Positions 1 to 8,898 of a DNA stretch of 64,000 nucleotides are shown here, one piece after another. A program made the position numbers and the translations under genes. Every line of letters begins with the position of its first letter. Position 1 is the stretch's first letter. Source of the stretch: DASVUS01 sp036388675 (GTDB taxonomy: Bacteria > Armatimonadota > Abditibacteriia > Abditibacteriales > Abditibacteriaceae); the NCBI GenBank assembly GCA_036388675.1, contig DASVRI010000005.1, forward strand, positions 1-64,000, given 5' to 3'. A model generated the notes under the pieces. It worked only from the letters and a program-made list of their open reading frames with translations. It did no database searches and was not told the DNA's origin.

Positions 1-142
1 GTTGCATGGCGCGCGTCAGGTCAGCACATAAACAGTACATCGTAAGTATGGTATCTTGCATGGTGTTCTCCCGGTTGAAGAGTTGAAGCCTCGTCAATCG
101 GGAGAATAACCACTCTCAACATAGGTAGCAAGTCGGGTTACT

Positions 143-393
143 TAGGACTTAGGCAACTCGCAGCGTTTGCAGAACCCGGAGCATGAGCGACGGGCTTGCA
201 TGAGATGTTAAGAAGCTGTTTTGGAAGTCAGAATATGTGTCATGTCGAGCGCAGTCGAGACATCTTTTGGTGTCATCAAGAAAGATTTCTCCACTGCGCT
301 GCGCTCGCTCGAAATGACACCCACCGGGGACTCTTAAACAGCTTCTAACAAGCCCGTCGCTCACGCTCCGGGTTCTGGGTGCGTAAGTCCTGA
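143..393. mobile_element. MITE-like nested inverted-repeat element A
   Basis: The left end reads TTAGGACTTAGGCA and the right end is the near inverted copy TGCGTAAGTCCTGA. Inside are nested inverted repeats: the pair ending in GAGCGACGGGCTTG (173-197 against 349-375), then AAGCTGTTT against AAACAGCTT, with a core carrying GTCGAGCGCAGTCGAGA and GCGCTCGCTCGAAATGACA. There is no open reading frame of note. The ends match three further elements in this window, so this is probably a non-autonomous element. No clear target-site duplication was seen. Confidence 0.6.
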
Positions 394-466
394 TAATGAC
401 AACCGGCCCCAAAGTCGAAAGAGGAGCCGATATGCGCCAATGTTGTGATTGACGTACTCTGCCGCG

Positions 467-502
467 CTTATGTGCGCTGCCGCACTTATGTGCGCTGCCG
501 CA
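467..502. repeat. Tandem repeat, 2 x 18 bp
   Basis: Two consecutive copies of CTTATGTGCGCTGCCGCA, partly preceded by a third incomplete copy, in a non-coding spacer. Confidence 0.85.
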
Positions 503-740
503 CAGAAAGCTTCTTCAACTTAGGTTAATATCGCTCCGTTTGAGGCATGGCATCTGCTACAGCTTTTCTGTAGCTCCACCAGGCGGCCCGGAATGTTAGT
601 TTGCTTCACCTCACCTTTTCCGGCTGCTATAGCCACAGTTTGATCTTTCGTTTTGACTTTTGCGTTGACGCAGCAGGCGGTAAAAAACTCGTCGCGGCCA
701 TCTGCTGAATAGTTCGGAGAGTTCAGCGGTCTCGTAATGG

Positions 741-782
741 CGAAACTTTGCGCATATTTGCTGCACAACGCGCAAAGTTTCG
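741..782. promoter_or_regulatory. Hairpin upstream of the epimerase operon
   Basis: A perfect 13-bp inverted repeat, CGAAACTTTGCGC and its complement, with a 16-base loop, ends 66 bases before the first start codon of the sugar operon. It has no following T-run on the plus strand, so it could be an operator or a 5' leader hairpin rather than a terminator. Function is inferred from position only. Confidence 0.4.
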
Positions 783-848
783 GGTGCGCCAGCTTCTTGT
801 TCTTGTTTGTCCTTGTAGAAGGTCGGCATTTCCCTTATAAAAGAGTTC

Positions 849-1967
849 ATGAATAAGCACATACTCATCACCGGCGGGGCGGGGTTCGTAGGTTCTCACC
901 TGGCGGACGAGTTGTTGGCGCGTGGCTATCGCGTGCGAGTACTCGATGAATTGTCGGCGCAGGTTCACGGTGCACAGGGGCAACGTCCCGCCTATCTCAG
1001 CGAAGAGGTTGAACTGCAAAACGGCGACATCCGCGACCCGGACGCGGTGCGGCGCGCGTTGCAGGGCGTGGATGCGGTTTATCATCTGGCCGCTACGGTG
1101 GGTGTGGGCCAGAGCATGTATGAAATCGCGCGTTATACGAGCGTCAACAACATGGGCACGGCTGTACTGCTCGAAGCGCTTGTTGAAAACCCCGTCGAGC
1201 GCCTGGTTGTCGCTTCCAGCATGAGTATTTATGGAGAGGGCCTGTATCGCGCGCCGGACGGCAGCCTCGTTTCGGGCACCGAGCGCAGCCTGCAACAACT
1301 TAAAGAGCGCGATTGGGAAGTGCGCAACCAACAAGGCGAAGTTCTGACTCCGGTTCCCACCGCCGAATGGAAACAACCTGCATTGGCCTCGGTATATGCA
1401 CTTTCCAAATACGATCAGGAACGGCTTTGTCTCATGATTGGCCGCGCTTACGGCATCCCGACTGTCGCGCTGCGCTTCTTCAACATTTACGGCACGCGCC
1501 AGGCGCTTTCCAATCCATATACCGGCGTGCTCGCGATCTTTGCTTCGCGCTATCTCAACGATCAGCCGCCGCTCATCAACGAAGACGGCTTTCAGCAGCG
1601 CGATTTCGTCAGCGTGCGCGACATCGCTCAGGCATGCCGCCTTGCACTCGAAGTGCCCGCAGCCGCCGGACAGGTTTTTAACGTCGGCAGCGGCCAGCCC
1701 TATTCGGTGCGCGACATCGCGGCGCGCCTGGCGCGAGTACTCAACAAAGAAGAGATCGCACCGGAAGTGACCTGCAAATACCGCGTGGGCGATATTCGCC
1801 ACTGCTACGCCGACATTTCTCTGGCACGGCAGGTGCTGGGATACGAGCCGCAGGTCGCGCTGGAAGACGGACTCGCTGAATTGGCCGCATGGCTCGAAGG
1901 CCAGACTGCTGTTGATCGTGTCGGTGCTGCCAGCGCGGAACTGGCAGCGCGGGGCCTAACCGTGTAA
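849..1967 (+). CDS. NAD-dependent epimerase/dehydratase (extended SDR)
   Basis: A 372-residue extended short-chain dehydrogenase of the NAD-dependent sugar-nucleotide epimerase/dehydratase family, cytoplasmic. The Rossmann motif GGAGFVG is at residues 9-15, the SSMSIYG strand carries the conserved Ser region, and the catalytic pair YALSK is at Tyr183/Lys187, followed by RFFNIYG. Substrate is uncertain; UDP-glucose/galactose or dTDP/GDP-sugar are all possible. Length is slightly above a typical 310-340 residue epimerase because of an insertion before the YxxxK helix. It is the first gene of a plus-strand sugar and glycosyltransferase run and is separated from the next epimerase by a strong hairpin. 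The ribosome site upstream is weak. Confidence 0.88.
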   Translation: MNKHILITGGAGFVGSHLADELLARGYRVRVLDELSAQVHGAQGQRPAYLSEEVELQNGDIRDPDAVRRALQGVDAVYHLAATVGVGQSMYEIARYTSVNNMGTAVLLEALVENPVERLVVASSMSIYGEGLYRAPDGSLVSGTERSLQQLKERDWEVRNQQGEVLTPVPTAEWKQPALASVYALSKYDQERLCLMIGRAYGIPTVALRFFNIYGTRQALSNPYTGVLAIFASRYLNDQPPLINEDGFQQRDFVSVRDIAQACRLALEVPAAAGQVFNVGSGQPYSVRDIAARLARVLNKEEIAPEVTCKYRVGDIRHCYADISLARQVLGYEPQVALEDGLAELAAWLEGQTAVDRVGAASAELAARGLTV

Positions 1968-1969
1968 CG

Positions 1970-2006
1970 GCAACAGCAAGATGCTGTCACAGCATCTTGC
2001 TGTTGC
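1970..2006 (+). terminator. Hairpin after first epimerase gene
   Basis: A perfect 17-bp inverted repeat (GCAACAGCAAGATGCTG and its complement) with a three-base loop begins just after the stop codon at 1967. It lacks a clear T-run, so it may be a weak or factor-assisted terminator or an mRNA-stabilising hairpin between two related genes. Confidence 0.6.
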
Positions 2007-2057
2007 ACCCTGAATGGCCCGGCAGTTTGTGGCCTTGATACAAGAAAAGAGTACTCA

Positions 2058-3281
2058 ATGGAGCGCGCAATGCAGAATGGTTCTCTTACCAGTTCATCAT
2101 CCAAAGGCCGTTTACAATACTTGCACGGAGGTGACAAACTCGTCAGCGGCGACCTCAGCCGTGACGACCACAATCGTGACGAGCGTCCTGTTCTCATCAC
2201 GGGAGGCGCCGGTTTCGTCGGCACCAACCTGGCCCATCGCCTGCTGACGACGGGCCACAGCGTTCTGGTTTATGACGATCTTTCGCGCCCCGGGGTAGAA
2301 CACAACTGGCAGTGGCTCCAGGCGACGCACGGCGACAAAGTTCAAATCGAAGTCGCCGACATGCGCGACGAGAAAAAGCTGAGGCGCGCCGTGCGCCGCG
2401 CTTGTCAGGTGTTCCATTTCGCGGCACAGGTGGCCGTGACGACCAGCCTGTACAACCCCTTGCAGGATTTTGAAATCAACGCGCGCGGCACGCTCAACCT
2501 GTTGGAAGCAATTCGAGTACTCGACGAGCGCCCGCCGCTGCTTTTCACATCCACCAATAAAGTGTATGGCGGCCTGGAAGATGTAACGCTGCAACTGCGC
2601 GACAACCATCGCTATGAGCCGCAAGATACAACCATTCGCGACAGCGGTATCGATGAAGCGCGGCCCCTCGACTTTCATAGCCCTTACGGCTGCTCTAAAG
2701 GCGCCGCCGATCAATACGTTATCGACTACGCACGCACCTTCAGCCTGCCCGCCGTTGTATTTCGCATGAGCTGCATCTACGGCCCGCACCAGTTCGGCAC
2801 CGAAGACCAGGGTTGGGTGGCGCATTTTCTGATTCGTGCTCTGGAAGGCGCACCGATCACGCTTTACGGCGACGGCAAGCAGGTGCGCGATATCCTCTTT
2901 GTCGAAGACCTGGTGGATGCTTTTCTCTTAGCGCAGCAAAACATGAGTACTCTGCAGGGACAGGCGTTCAACATCGGCGGCGGCGCGGCCAACACCACCA
3001 GTTTGCTGGAGTTGGTGGAACTCATCGGCGAGTTGTGCGCGCAAAAGCCGCAGGTGCAATTCGACCAATGGCGACCCGGCGACCAGCGCTACTATGTTTC
3101 GGATGCGCGCAAGTTCGCGGCAGCAACCGGCTGGTCGGCACGCACCGATATTCGAGCGGGCGTCGAGCAACTGCACGCCTGGTTGTTGCACAAAGACGAA
3201 ACCCAAATTCAACGCAACGGCGCATCGCGCAACGGCAGTTCCCGCAATGGTGGCGCACGTAAAGCGGTGATGGCGCGATGA
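2058..3281 (+). CDS. CDP-paratose 2-epimerase-like NAD-dependent epimerase
   Basis: 407 residues, extended SDR. GGAGFVG starts at about residue 49 and the catalytic YGCSK at Tyr210/Lys214. The motifs TSTNKVYGG, YGPHQFGTEDQGWVAHF and GDGKQVRDILFVEDLV are those of the CDP-paratose/CDP-tyvelose 2-epimerase group, which makes 3,6-dideoxyhexoses for surface glycans. The first ~40 residues and the Arg-Asn-Gly-Ser-rich tail (residues ~378-400) are extra and probably disordered. An alternative start lies 12 bases downstream of the first ATG. It overlaps the next gene by four bases (ATGA), so they are translated together. The exact substrate is inferred. Confidence 0.85.
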   Translation: MERAMQNGSLTSSSSKGRLQYLHGGDKLVSGDLSRDDHNRDERPVLITGGAGFVGTNLAHRLLTTGHSVLVYDDLSRPGVEHNWQWLQATHGDKVQIEVADMRDEKKLRRAVRRACQVFHFAAQVAVTTSLYNPLQDFEINARGTLNLLEAIRVLDERPPLLFTSTNKVYGGLEDVTLQLRDNHRYEPQDTTIRDSGIDEARPLDFHSPYGCSKGAADQYVIDYARTFSLPAVVFRMSCIYGPHQFGTEDQGWVAHFLIRALEGAPITLYGDGKQVRDILFVEDLVDAFLLAQQNMSTLQGQAFNIGGGAANTTSLLELVELIGELCAQKPQVQFDQWRPGDQRYYVSDARKFAAATGWSARTDIRAGVEQLHAWLLHKDETQIQRNGASRNGSSRNGGARKAVMAR

Positions 3282-4276
3282 GCGATACAGCACAGCAGAT
3301 GCGCGCTGCGGTTGTCATCGAGCCGGGACGCATTGAAATCGAGGAAGTCGCGTTGCCCGAGCCGGAGGCCAATCAGGTGCGCGTGCGCCTTGAGGGATGT
3401 GGCGTTTGCGCCTCCAACCTGCCGCCGTGGGAAGGCAAGCCGTGGTTTACCTATCCGTTTTCGCCGGGCCAGTTGGGACACGAAGGATGGGGCACGGTCG
3501 ATGCGGTTGGCAGCGAAGTGCAAAAAATCTCAGTTGGCGACCGTGTGGCGATGCTGTCCAACAACGCCTACGCCGAATACGATGTCGCCGACATCAACTC
3601 CGTAGTTCCCTTGCCGCAAGAACTCGAAGGCCAGCCATTTCCCGGCGAACCGTTGGGTTGTGCCATCAACATCTTCAAGCGTAGCGGCATCCAGCCAGGA
3701 CAAACTGTTGCGATTGTCGGCATCGGTTTTCTCGGTGCGTTGCTGACACGCTTCGCCAGTGATGCCGGAGCGCGCGTCATCGCAATTTCGCGACGCCCCT
3801 ACTCACTCGAAGTCGCGCGTTCCATGGGCGCGGCGGAAACCATTCCGATGGACGATCACTGGCAGATCATTGAGCGCGTTAAAGAGCTGACAAATGGTGT
3901 TTTCTGCGACATCGTGATTGAAGCCGTCGGCAAGCAATGGCCGCTCGATCTGGCCGCAGAACTGACACGTGAACGCGGACGTTTGATTATCGCCGGTTAT
4001 CATCAGGACGGCCCGCGACAGGTCAACATGCAGTTGTGGAACTGGCGCGGCCTCGATGTCATCAACGCGCACGAACGCGAGCAGCAGGTTTATATCGACG
4101 GCATCAGCGCCGCAGCCGATGCCGTGGCCAATCGAGTACTCGATCCGGGTTCGCTGTATACGCATCACTACACGCTGGAGCAATTGGCCGAGGCTCTGAA
4201 CGCAACCCGCGACCGGCCCGAAGGATTTATCAAAGCGCTCATCACCATGCGAAGCGACGGTTCTGCGGACGCATGA
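3278..4276 (+). CDS. Zinc-type medium-chain alcohol dehydrogenase family protein
   Basis: 332-residue MDR-family oxidoreductase. The N-terminal GroES-like half has the GCGVCASN catalytic-zinc motif and GHEGWG; the Rossmann half has VGIGFLGALL. The four-cysteine structural zinc loop of classical alcohol dehydrogenases is not visible, as in shorter MDR members. It overlaps both neighbours by ATGA junctions, so it is embedded in the sugar operon and may oxidise or reduce a sugar or sugar-nucleotide intermediate; this role is inferred from context. Confidence 0.82.
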   Translation: MSDTAQQMRAAVVIEPGRIEIEEVALPEPEANQVRVRLEGCGVCASNLPPWEGKPWFTYPFSPGQLGHEGWGTVDAVGSEVQKISVGDRVAMLSNNAYAEYDVADINSVVPLPQELEGQPFPGEPLGCAINIFKRSGIQPGQTVAIVGIGFLGALLTRFASDAGARVIAISRRPYSLEVARSMGAAETIPMDDHWQIIERVKELTNGVFCDIVIEAVGKQWPLDLAAELTRERGRLIIAGYHQDGPRQVNMQLWNWRGLDVINAHEREQQVYIDGISAAADAVANRVLDPGSLYTHHYTLEQLAEALNATRDRPEGFIKALITMRSDGSADA

Positions 4277-5409
4277 GAATTCTGATGACGGCTGATGCGG
4301 TCGGCGGCGTGTGGACTTACGCGCTGGAACTTGTGCGCGCCCTGGAGCCGCACGGCGTCGCCGTTGTCCTTGCGACAATGGGGCCGTTGCCTGGTGCATC
4401 GCAACGCAACGAAGCACAGCAACTCTCCAATCTTCAACTCGTCGAGAGCAGCTTCAAACTGGAGTGGATGGACGAACCGTGGCACGACCTGGAACGCGCC
4501 GGCGAATGGCTGCTGGAACTGGAATCGAGTACTCAGCCCGATGTGATTCATCTCAACGGTTATGTGCATGGCGCTTTGCCGAGGCGCGCGCCGCTCCTTG
4601 TGGCCGGTCATTCCTGCGTGTTGTCGTGGTGGCAAGAAGTCAAGGGCGAAGACGCGCCTGCAACCTGGAATCGCTACCGCGACGCGGTGCGCCGCGGATT
4701 GCACAGCGCGGATTTAGTGGCTGCACCGACGCAGGCCATGCTCGATATGTTGTGCCGCAATTATGGCGAGTTAAGCAGTACGCGCGTTGTGCCCAATGGC
4801 CGAGAGGAAACATTATTTAGTCCGGTAGAGAAAAAACCTTACATCCTGAGCGCCGGTCGCCTGTGGGATGAAGCTAAGAATTTGTCCGCATTAAACGCGG
4901 TCGCAGCACAGTTACACTGGCCGATTTACGTTGCGGGAGATGCGCAGCATCCCAGAGATGCACAACATCCTCAAGAGGCGCAGCAATCCGGCGGTGTTGG
5001 AATACAATCATTGCAAGTTAATGCACTGGGCAAGTTGCCGCAAAACGAGTTACGCCATTGGATGGCAGAAGCCGCCATCTATGCGCTACCCGCGCGCTAC
5101 GAGCCGTTTGGTTTATCGGCTTTGGAAGCCGCGTTATCCGGTTGCGCTCTTGTGCTCGGTGACATCGCCAGCCTGCGCGAAGTGTGGCAGGACGCTGCGC
5201 TCTTTGTGCCGCCCGACGACCACGAAGCATTAGCGGCAGCACTGCAATCGTTGATTGATGACGAGTTGCAGCGCATTACTATGAGTGAACGCGCGCTCGC
5301 TCGTGCGTTGCAATTTAGCGCCGCGCATATGGCCCAAAACTATTTTCAGATTTACACGCAGCTCAAAAATTGCCCGACCAGGCGCCAGGGATTACCTCTC
5401 TCAGTTTAA
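4273..5409 (+). CDS. Glycosyltransferase family 4
   Basis: 378 residues with the start overlapping the previous stop (ATGA at 4273), preferred over an earlier in-frame start that would run through the dehydrogenase gene. The N-terminus MTADAVGGVWTYALEL and the C-terminal donor-binding region ARYEPFGLSALEAALSG with E-x7-E are typical of GT-B fold GT4 retaining transferases. A three-unit 18-bp in-frame repeat (about 4940-4993) encodes a DAQHP-type linker between the two domains. It probably adds a sugar to an exported polysaccharide or glycolipid. Acceptor and donor cannot be read from sequence. Confidence 0.85.
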   Translation: MRILMTADAVGGVWTYALELVRALEPHGVAVVLATMGPLPGASQRNEAQQLSNLQLVESSFKLEWMDEPWHDLERAGEWLLELESSTQPDVIHLNGYVHGALPRRAPLLVAGHSCVLSWWQEVKGEDAPATWNRYRDAVRRGLHSADLVAAPTQAMLDMLCRNYGELSSTRVVPNGREETLFSPVEKKPYILSAGRLWDEAKNLSALNAVAAQLHWPIYVAGDAQHPRDAQHPQEAQQSGGVGIQSLQVNALGKLPQNELRHWMAEAAIYALPARYEPFGLSALEAALSGCALVLGDIASLREVWQDAALFVPPDDHEALAAALQSLIDDELQRITMSERALARALQFSAAHMAQNYFQIYTQLKNCPTRRQGLPLSV

Positions 5410-5421
5410 GTACTCGTTTCG

Positions 5422-6507
5422 ATGAAGATTGTTCTTTTCTACCATTCACTGCTGTCGGACTGGAACCACGGCAACGCTCATTTTCTGCGCGGCATCACCG
5501 GCGAATTGCTGGCGCGTGGCCACGATGCACAGGTTTTCGAGCCGCATGATGCGTGGAGTTTGCAAAACCTCTTGAAAGAACACGGCCAGGCTGCTGTCGA
5601 GAGTTTCCATGCCGCTTATCCCACGCTTTCGAGTACTCAATACGACTTGCAAACACTCGATCTCGACCAGGTGCTGGCCGATGCCGATCTGGTTCTGGTG
5701 CACGAGTGGAACGATCACGCTCTGGTGCAGCGCATCGGTGAGCACCATGCGCGCAATGGACATTATCGTCTGTTGTTTCACGACACGCACCATCGCGCCG
5801 TCACGGAGCGCGAAAGCATGGCGGCCTATGACCTGCGCCACTATGACGGCGTTTTAGCCTTCGGTAACGTCATCCGCGACCTGTATCTTGAGCAAGATTG
5901 GACACAGCGCGCCTGGACATGGCATGAAGCCGCCGACACGCGCATATTTCACCCGATTGAAAACGTGCAGCCCGAAGGCGATCTGGTTTGGATTGGCAAC
6001 TGGGGCGATGAAGAACGCACACGAGAACTACATGAATTTCTTTTGCAACCCGTCAAAGGGTTGGGCTTGAAGGCGCGCGTTTATGGCGTGCGTTATCCCG
6101 ATCACGCGCTGCAAGCCTTGCAGAATGCGGGCATCGAGTACTCGGGGTGGCTGCCCAACTATCAGGCGCCACAGGTTTTTGCCGGTTTCAAAGTGACGGT
6201 GCATGTGCCGCGCCGTCCTTACGTTGAAGCGCTGCCCGGCATTCCGACCATCCGTCCGTTTGAAGCGCTGGCCTGCGGCATCCCGCTAATTTGCGCGCCG
6301 TGGAACGATGCCGAAGGTTTGTTCTCACCCGGCGAAGACTTCCTCACCGCGCGTAACGGCGATGAAATGAAAGCGCAGCTTCAAAGCGTGCTGCACGACC
6401 AGAGTAAACGACGCTCTTTAATCGAACACGGACACGCAACGATTCTGGCGCGCCACACCTGCGCGCATCGCGTCGATGAACTGCTACACATTTACGAGGA
6501 GTTGTGA
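5422..6507 (+). CDS. CgeB-like glycosyltransferase (first of three)
   Basis: 361 residues. GT-B type transferase of the CgeB/Glyco_trans_1_2 kind: N-terminal FYHSLLSDWNHGNAHFLRGI, middle LVHEWNDHALVQRIG, and C-terminal RPFEALACGIPLICAPW followed by the H-T-x-A-H-R region near residue 345. It starts 12 bases after the GT4 gene. Two paralogues follow directly, so the three arose by tandem duplication and probably extend the same glycan with different linkages. Confidence 0.8.
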   Translation: MKIVLFYHSLLSDWNHGNAHFLRGITGELLARGHDAQVFEPHDAWSLQNLLKEHGQAAVESFHAAYPTLSSTQYDLQTLDLDQVLADADLVLVHEWNDHALVQRIGEHHARNGHYRLLFHDTHHRAVTERESMAAYDLRHYDGVLAFGNVIRDLYLEQDWTQRAWTWHEAADTRIFHPIENVQPEGDLVWIGNWGDEERTRELHEFLLQPVKGLGLKARVYGVRYPDHALQALQNAGIEYSGWLPNYQAPQVFAGFKVTVHVPRRPYVEALPGIPTIRPFEALACGIPLICAPWNDAEGLFSPGEDFLTARNGDEMKAQLQSVLHDQSKRRSLIEHGHATILARHTCAHRVDELLHIYEEL

Positions 6508-6509
6508 TT

Positions 6510-6640
6510 AACCACAGAGACACCGAAGACACAGAGGTTGTGAGGGCGTGCCGCTGAAATCTACTTCAAGTACTCGTAGCGAATGCCAGTGCTACAACTC
6601 CAATCTTCTCTTCCTCTGTGTCCTCGGTGTCTCTGTGGTT
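6510..6640. repeat. Inverted-repeat element with AACCACAGAGACACCGA ends
   Basis: 28-bp arms at 6510-6537 and 6613-6640 match with one mismatch and enclose a 75-base core. The arm is of the ACCACAGAGACACNGAGGACACAGAGG type that recurs in many bacterial genomes. It fills almost the whole spacer between two glycosyltransferase genes and would form a long hairpin in the operon mRNA. Confidence 0.8.
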
Positions 6641-6648
6641 GATAGAAA

Positions 6649-7731
6649 ATGAACATCGCATTTTTCGGTTCAAGTCTTGTTTCGGCCTACTGGAACGGCG
6701 CCGCGACTTACTATCGCGGCATCATTCGTGCGTTGCATGAGCGTGGCCACCACGTCACGTTCTACGAGCCTGACGCCTACGAACGCCAGCAGCACCGCGA
6801 TATGCCCGACCCGGAGTGGGCACGCGTTGTGGTTTATGAAAACGACGTGGATGCCGCGCGACGAGTACTCGAAGCCGCGCGCGGCGCCGACCTGGTTGTC
6901 AAAGCAAGTGGCGTAGGAGTCTTTGATGAACTGCTCGAAGCCGGCGTCTTGGAATTGCAATCATCGACAACACTGGTCGCGTTCTGGGATGTAGATGCCC
7001 CAGCCACGCTCGACCGTGTGGAGAACAACGTCGCGGACGCCTTTCGCCCGCTGATTTCGCACTACGACCTTGTTCTCACTTATGGCGGAGGCGACCCGGT
7101 CATCAACGCCTACACGGCTCTGGGTGCGCGCGAGTGCGTACCGGTTTACAACGCGCTTGATCCATCAACGCATTATCCCGTTGCGCCTGACGCAAACTTT
7201 GCAGCCGACCTGGGTTTTCTGGGCAATCGCCTGCCCGACCGTGAAGCACGCGTTGAAGAGTTTTTCTTGAAAGCAGCAGAGGCCCTGCCCGAGAAGAAAT
7301 TTCTGCTGGGCGGCAGCGGTTGGGGCGACAAAGCAATGCCCGGCAACGTTCAATATTTTGGTCACGTTTACACGCGCGATCACAACGCGTTCAACTGCAC
7401 GCCGCGCGCCGTGTTGAATATCTCGCGCGAAAGCATGGCGCGTTATGGCTTCTCGCCCGCCACGCGCGTTTTCGAAGCGGCGGGCGCGGGCGCCTGTCTC
7501 ATCACCGACTACTGGGAAGGCATCGAGCAGTTTCTCGAACCGGAGCAGGAGGTTCTGGTGGCGCGCAGCGGCGACGAAGTGGCCGAGCATGTGCGCCAAC
7601 TCACACCACCCCGCGCGCGTTCCATCGGCGCAGCGGCGTTGCAACGAGTACTCGCAAAACACACCTATGCGCATCGCGCCGCACAACTTGAAAAGTTGTT
7701 GAACGCAAAGCGCCCGACGGCCAACGCATGA
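6649..7731 (+). CDS. CgeB-like glycosyltransferase (second of three)
   Basis: 360 residues, paralogous to its neighbours: FFGSSLVSAYWNGAATYYRGI at the N-terminus, TYGGGDPVINAYTALGARECVPVYNALDP in the middle, and FEAAGAGACLITDYWEGI followed by HTYAHRA at the C-terminus, as in CgeB-type GT-B transferases. It is separated from the first copy by a 131-bp inverted-repeat element and overlaps the third copy by ATGA, so the second and third are translationally coupled. Confidence 0.82.
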   Translation: MNIAFFGSSLVSAYWNGAATYYRGIIRALHERGHHVTFYEPDAYERQQHRDMPDPEWARVVVYENDVDAARRVLEAARGADLVVKASGVGVFDELLEAGVLELQSSTTLVAFWDVDAPATLDRVENNVADAFRPLISHYDLVLTYGGGDPVINAYTALGARECVPVYNALDPSTHYPVAPDANFAADLGFLGNRLPDREARVEEFFLKAAEALPEKKFLLGGSGWGDKAMPGNVQYFGHVYTRDHNAFNCTPRAVLNISRESMARYGFSPATRVFEAAGAGACLITDYWEGIEQFLEPEQEVLVARSGDEVAEHVRQLTPPRARSIGAAALQRVLAKHTYAHRAAQLEKLLNAKRPTANA

Positions 7732-8819
7732 GTACTCAAAAGTCGCTGCGCATCGTCATCCTGGGCCTTTCGATAACCTCTTCGTGGGGTAACGGTCACG
7801 CTACGACCTATCGCGGACTGGTGCGAGAACTTTGCGCACGCGGCCACGATGTGCTGTTCCTGGAACGCGACGTGCCATGGTATGCCGACAATCGCGATTT
7901 GGCGCAGCCACCATACGGTCGCACGGAATTGTATGCGAACCTGGACGATCTCCAAATGCGCTTTACCGAAGATGTGCGTGACGCCGATTTTGTCATCGTC
8001 GGTTCGTATGTTCCAGAAGGCGTCGCGGTTGGACAGTGGGTGACACAAACGGCGCAGGGCGCAACAGCCTTCTACGACATCGACACGCCGGTTACGCTGG
8101 CAAAACTGGAGCGCGGCGATTACGAGTATTTATCGCCCGAACTCATTCCGCGCTACGATGCTTATCTCTCGTTCAGCGGCGGCCCGACATTGCAAAAGCT
8201 GGAGCAACAGTTCGGCTCGCCAATGGCGCGTCCCCTGTATTGTTCCTTCGACCCCGAACTGTATTTCCCCGATGCAACAGAAACCCGGTGGGATTTAGGC
8301 TATCTCGGCACTTACAGCGACGACCGCCAACCGCCATTAGAGAAGTTGATGTTGCAGGCCGCGCAACAATGGCCCGCCGGTCACTTTATGGTTGCCGGCC
8401 CGCAGTATCCGGCTTCGGTAGAGTGGCCCGACAACGTCGAGCGGCGCGAGCATCTGCCACCCGCCGAGCATCGCGCATGGTACAACGCGCAACGCTTCAC
8501 GCTCAACATTACGCGCGCCGATATGATTCGTGCCGGCTACTCGCCCAGCGTGCGTTTGTTTGAAGCGGCAGCCTGCGCCACGCCCATCATCAGCGACTAC
8601 TGGGACGGATTGAATAGCTTCTTTTGTTTTGGAACGGAGATCCTGGTATCGTATTCGGCGCAGGAAACATTGCACTATCTGCGCGACATGCCCGAAGACG
8701 AACGCCGCGCCCTGGGCGAACGCGCGCGGCAACGAGTACTCGCACAGCACACGGCGGCGCATCGCGCGCAAGAACTCGAATCCTACGCATTGGAGCTGCT
8801 GGCGCGCCGCAGTCGTTAA
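7728..8819 (+). CDS. CgeB-like glycosyltransferase (third of three)
   Basis: 363 residues, same architecture as the two preceding genes: LGLSITSSWGNGHATTYRGL, FYDIDTPVTLAKL, FEAAACATPIISDYWDGL and HTAAHRAQEL. The start codon is part of the iterated palindrome (ATGAGTACTC), which fixes residues 2-3 as Ser-Thr, and it overlaps the upstream stop by four bases. Last gene of the sugar operon; 79 bases separate it from recQ. Confidence 0.82.
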   Translation: MSTQKSLRIVILGLSITSSWGNGHATTYRGLVRELCARGHDVLFLERDVPWYADNRDLAQPPYGRTELYANLDDLQMRFTEDVRDADFVIVGSYVPEGVAVGQWVTQTAQGATAFYDIDTPVTLAKLERGDYEYLSPELIPRYDAYLSFSGGPTLQKLEQQFGSPMARPLYCSFDPELYFPDATETRWDLGYLGTYSDDRQPPLEKLMLQAAQQWPAGHFMVAGPQYPASVEWPDNVERREHLPPAEHRAWYNAQRFTLNITRADMIRAGYSPSVRLFEAAACATPIISDYWDGLNSFFCFGTEILVSYSAQETLHYLRDMPEDERRALGERARQRVLAQHTAAHRAQELESYALELLARRSR

Positions 8820-8898
8820 ACAAACTTCCTGCTAACGTCGCGCAACGCACACAAGCCTTGGCTTTGCTGCGCTTTCGGTTTGGCCTTTGCTCTATGGA

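Larger units (their letters stand above)
1..848. other. Long spacer without a supported gene
   Basis: No convincing coding sequence is seen in this stretch on either strand. It holds a MITE-like nested palindrome (143-393), an 18-bp tandem duplication (467-502) and a hairpin just upstream of the first gene (741-782). The bases before about 140 may belong to the 3' flank of a gene outside the window. Confidence 0.6.
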
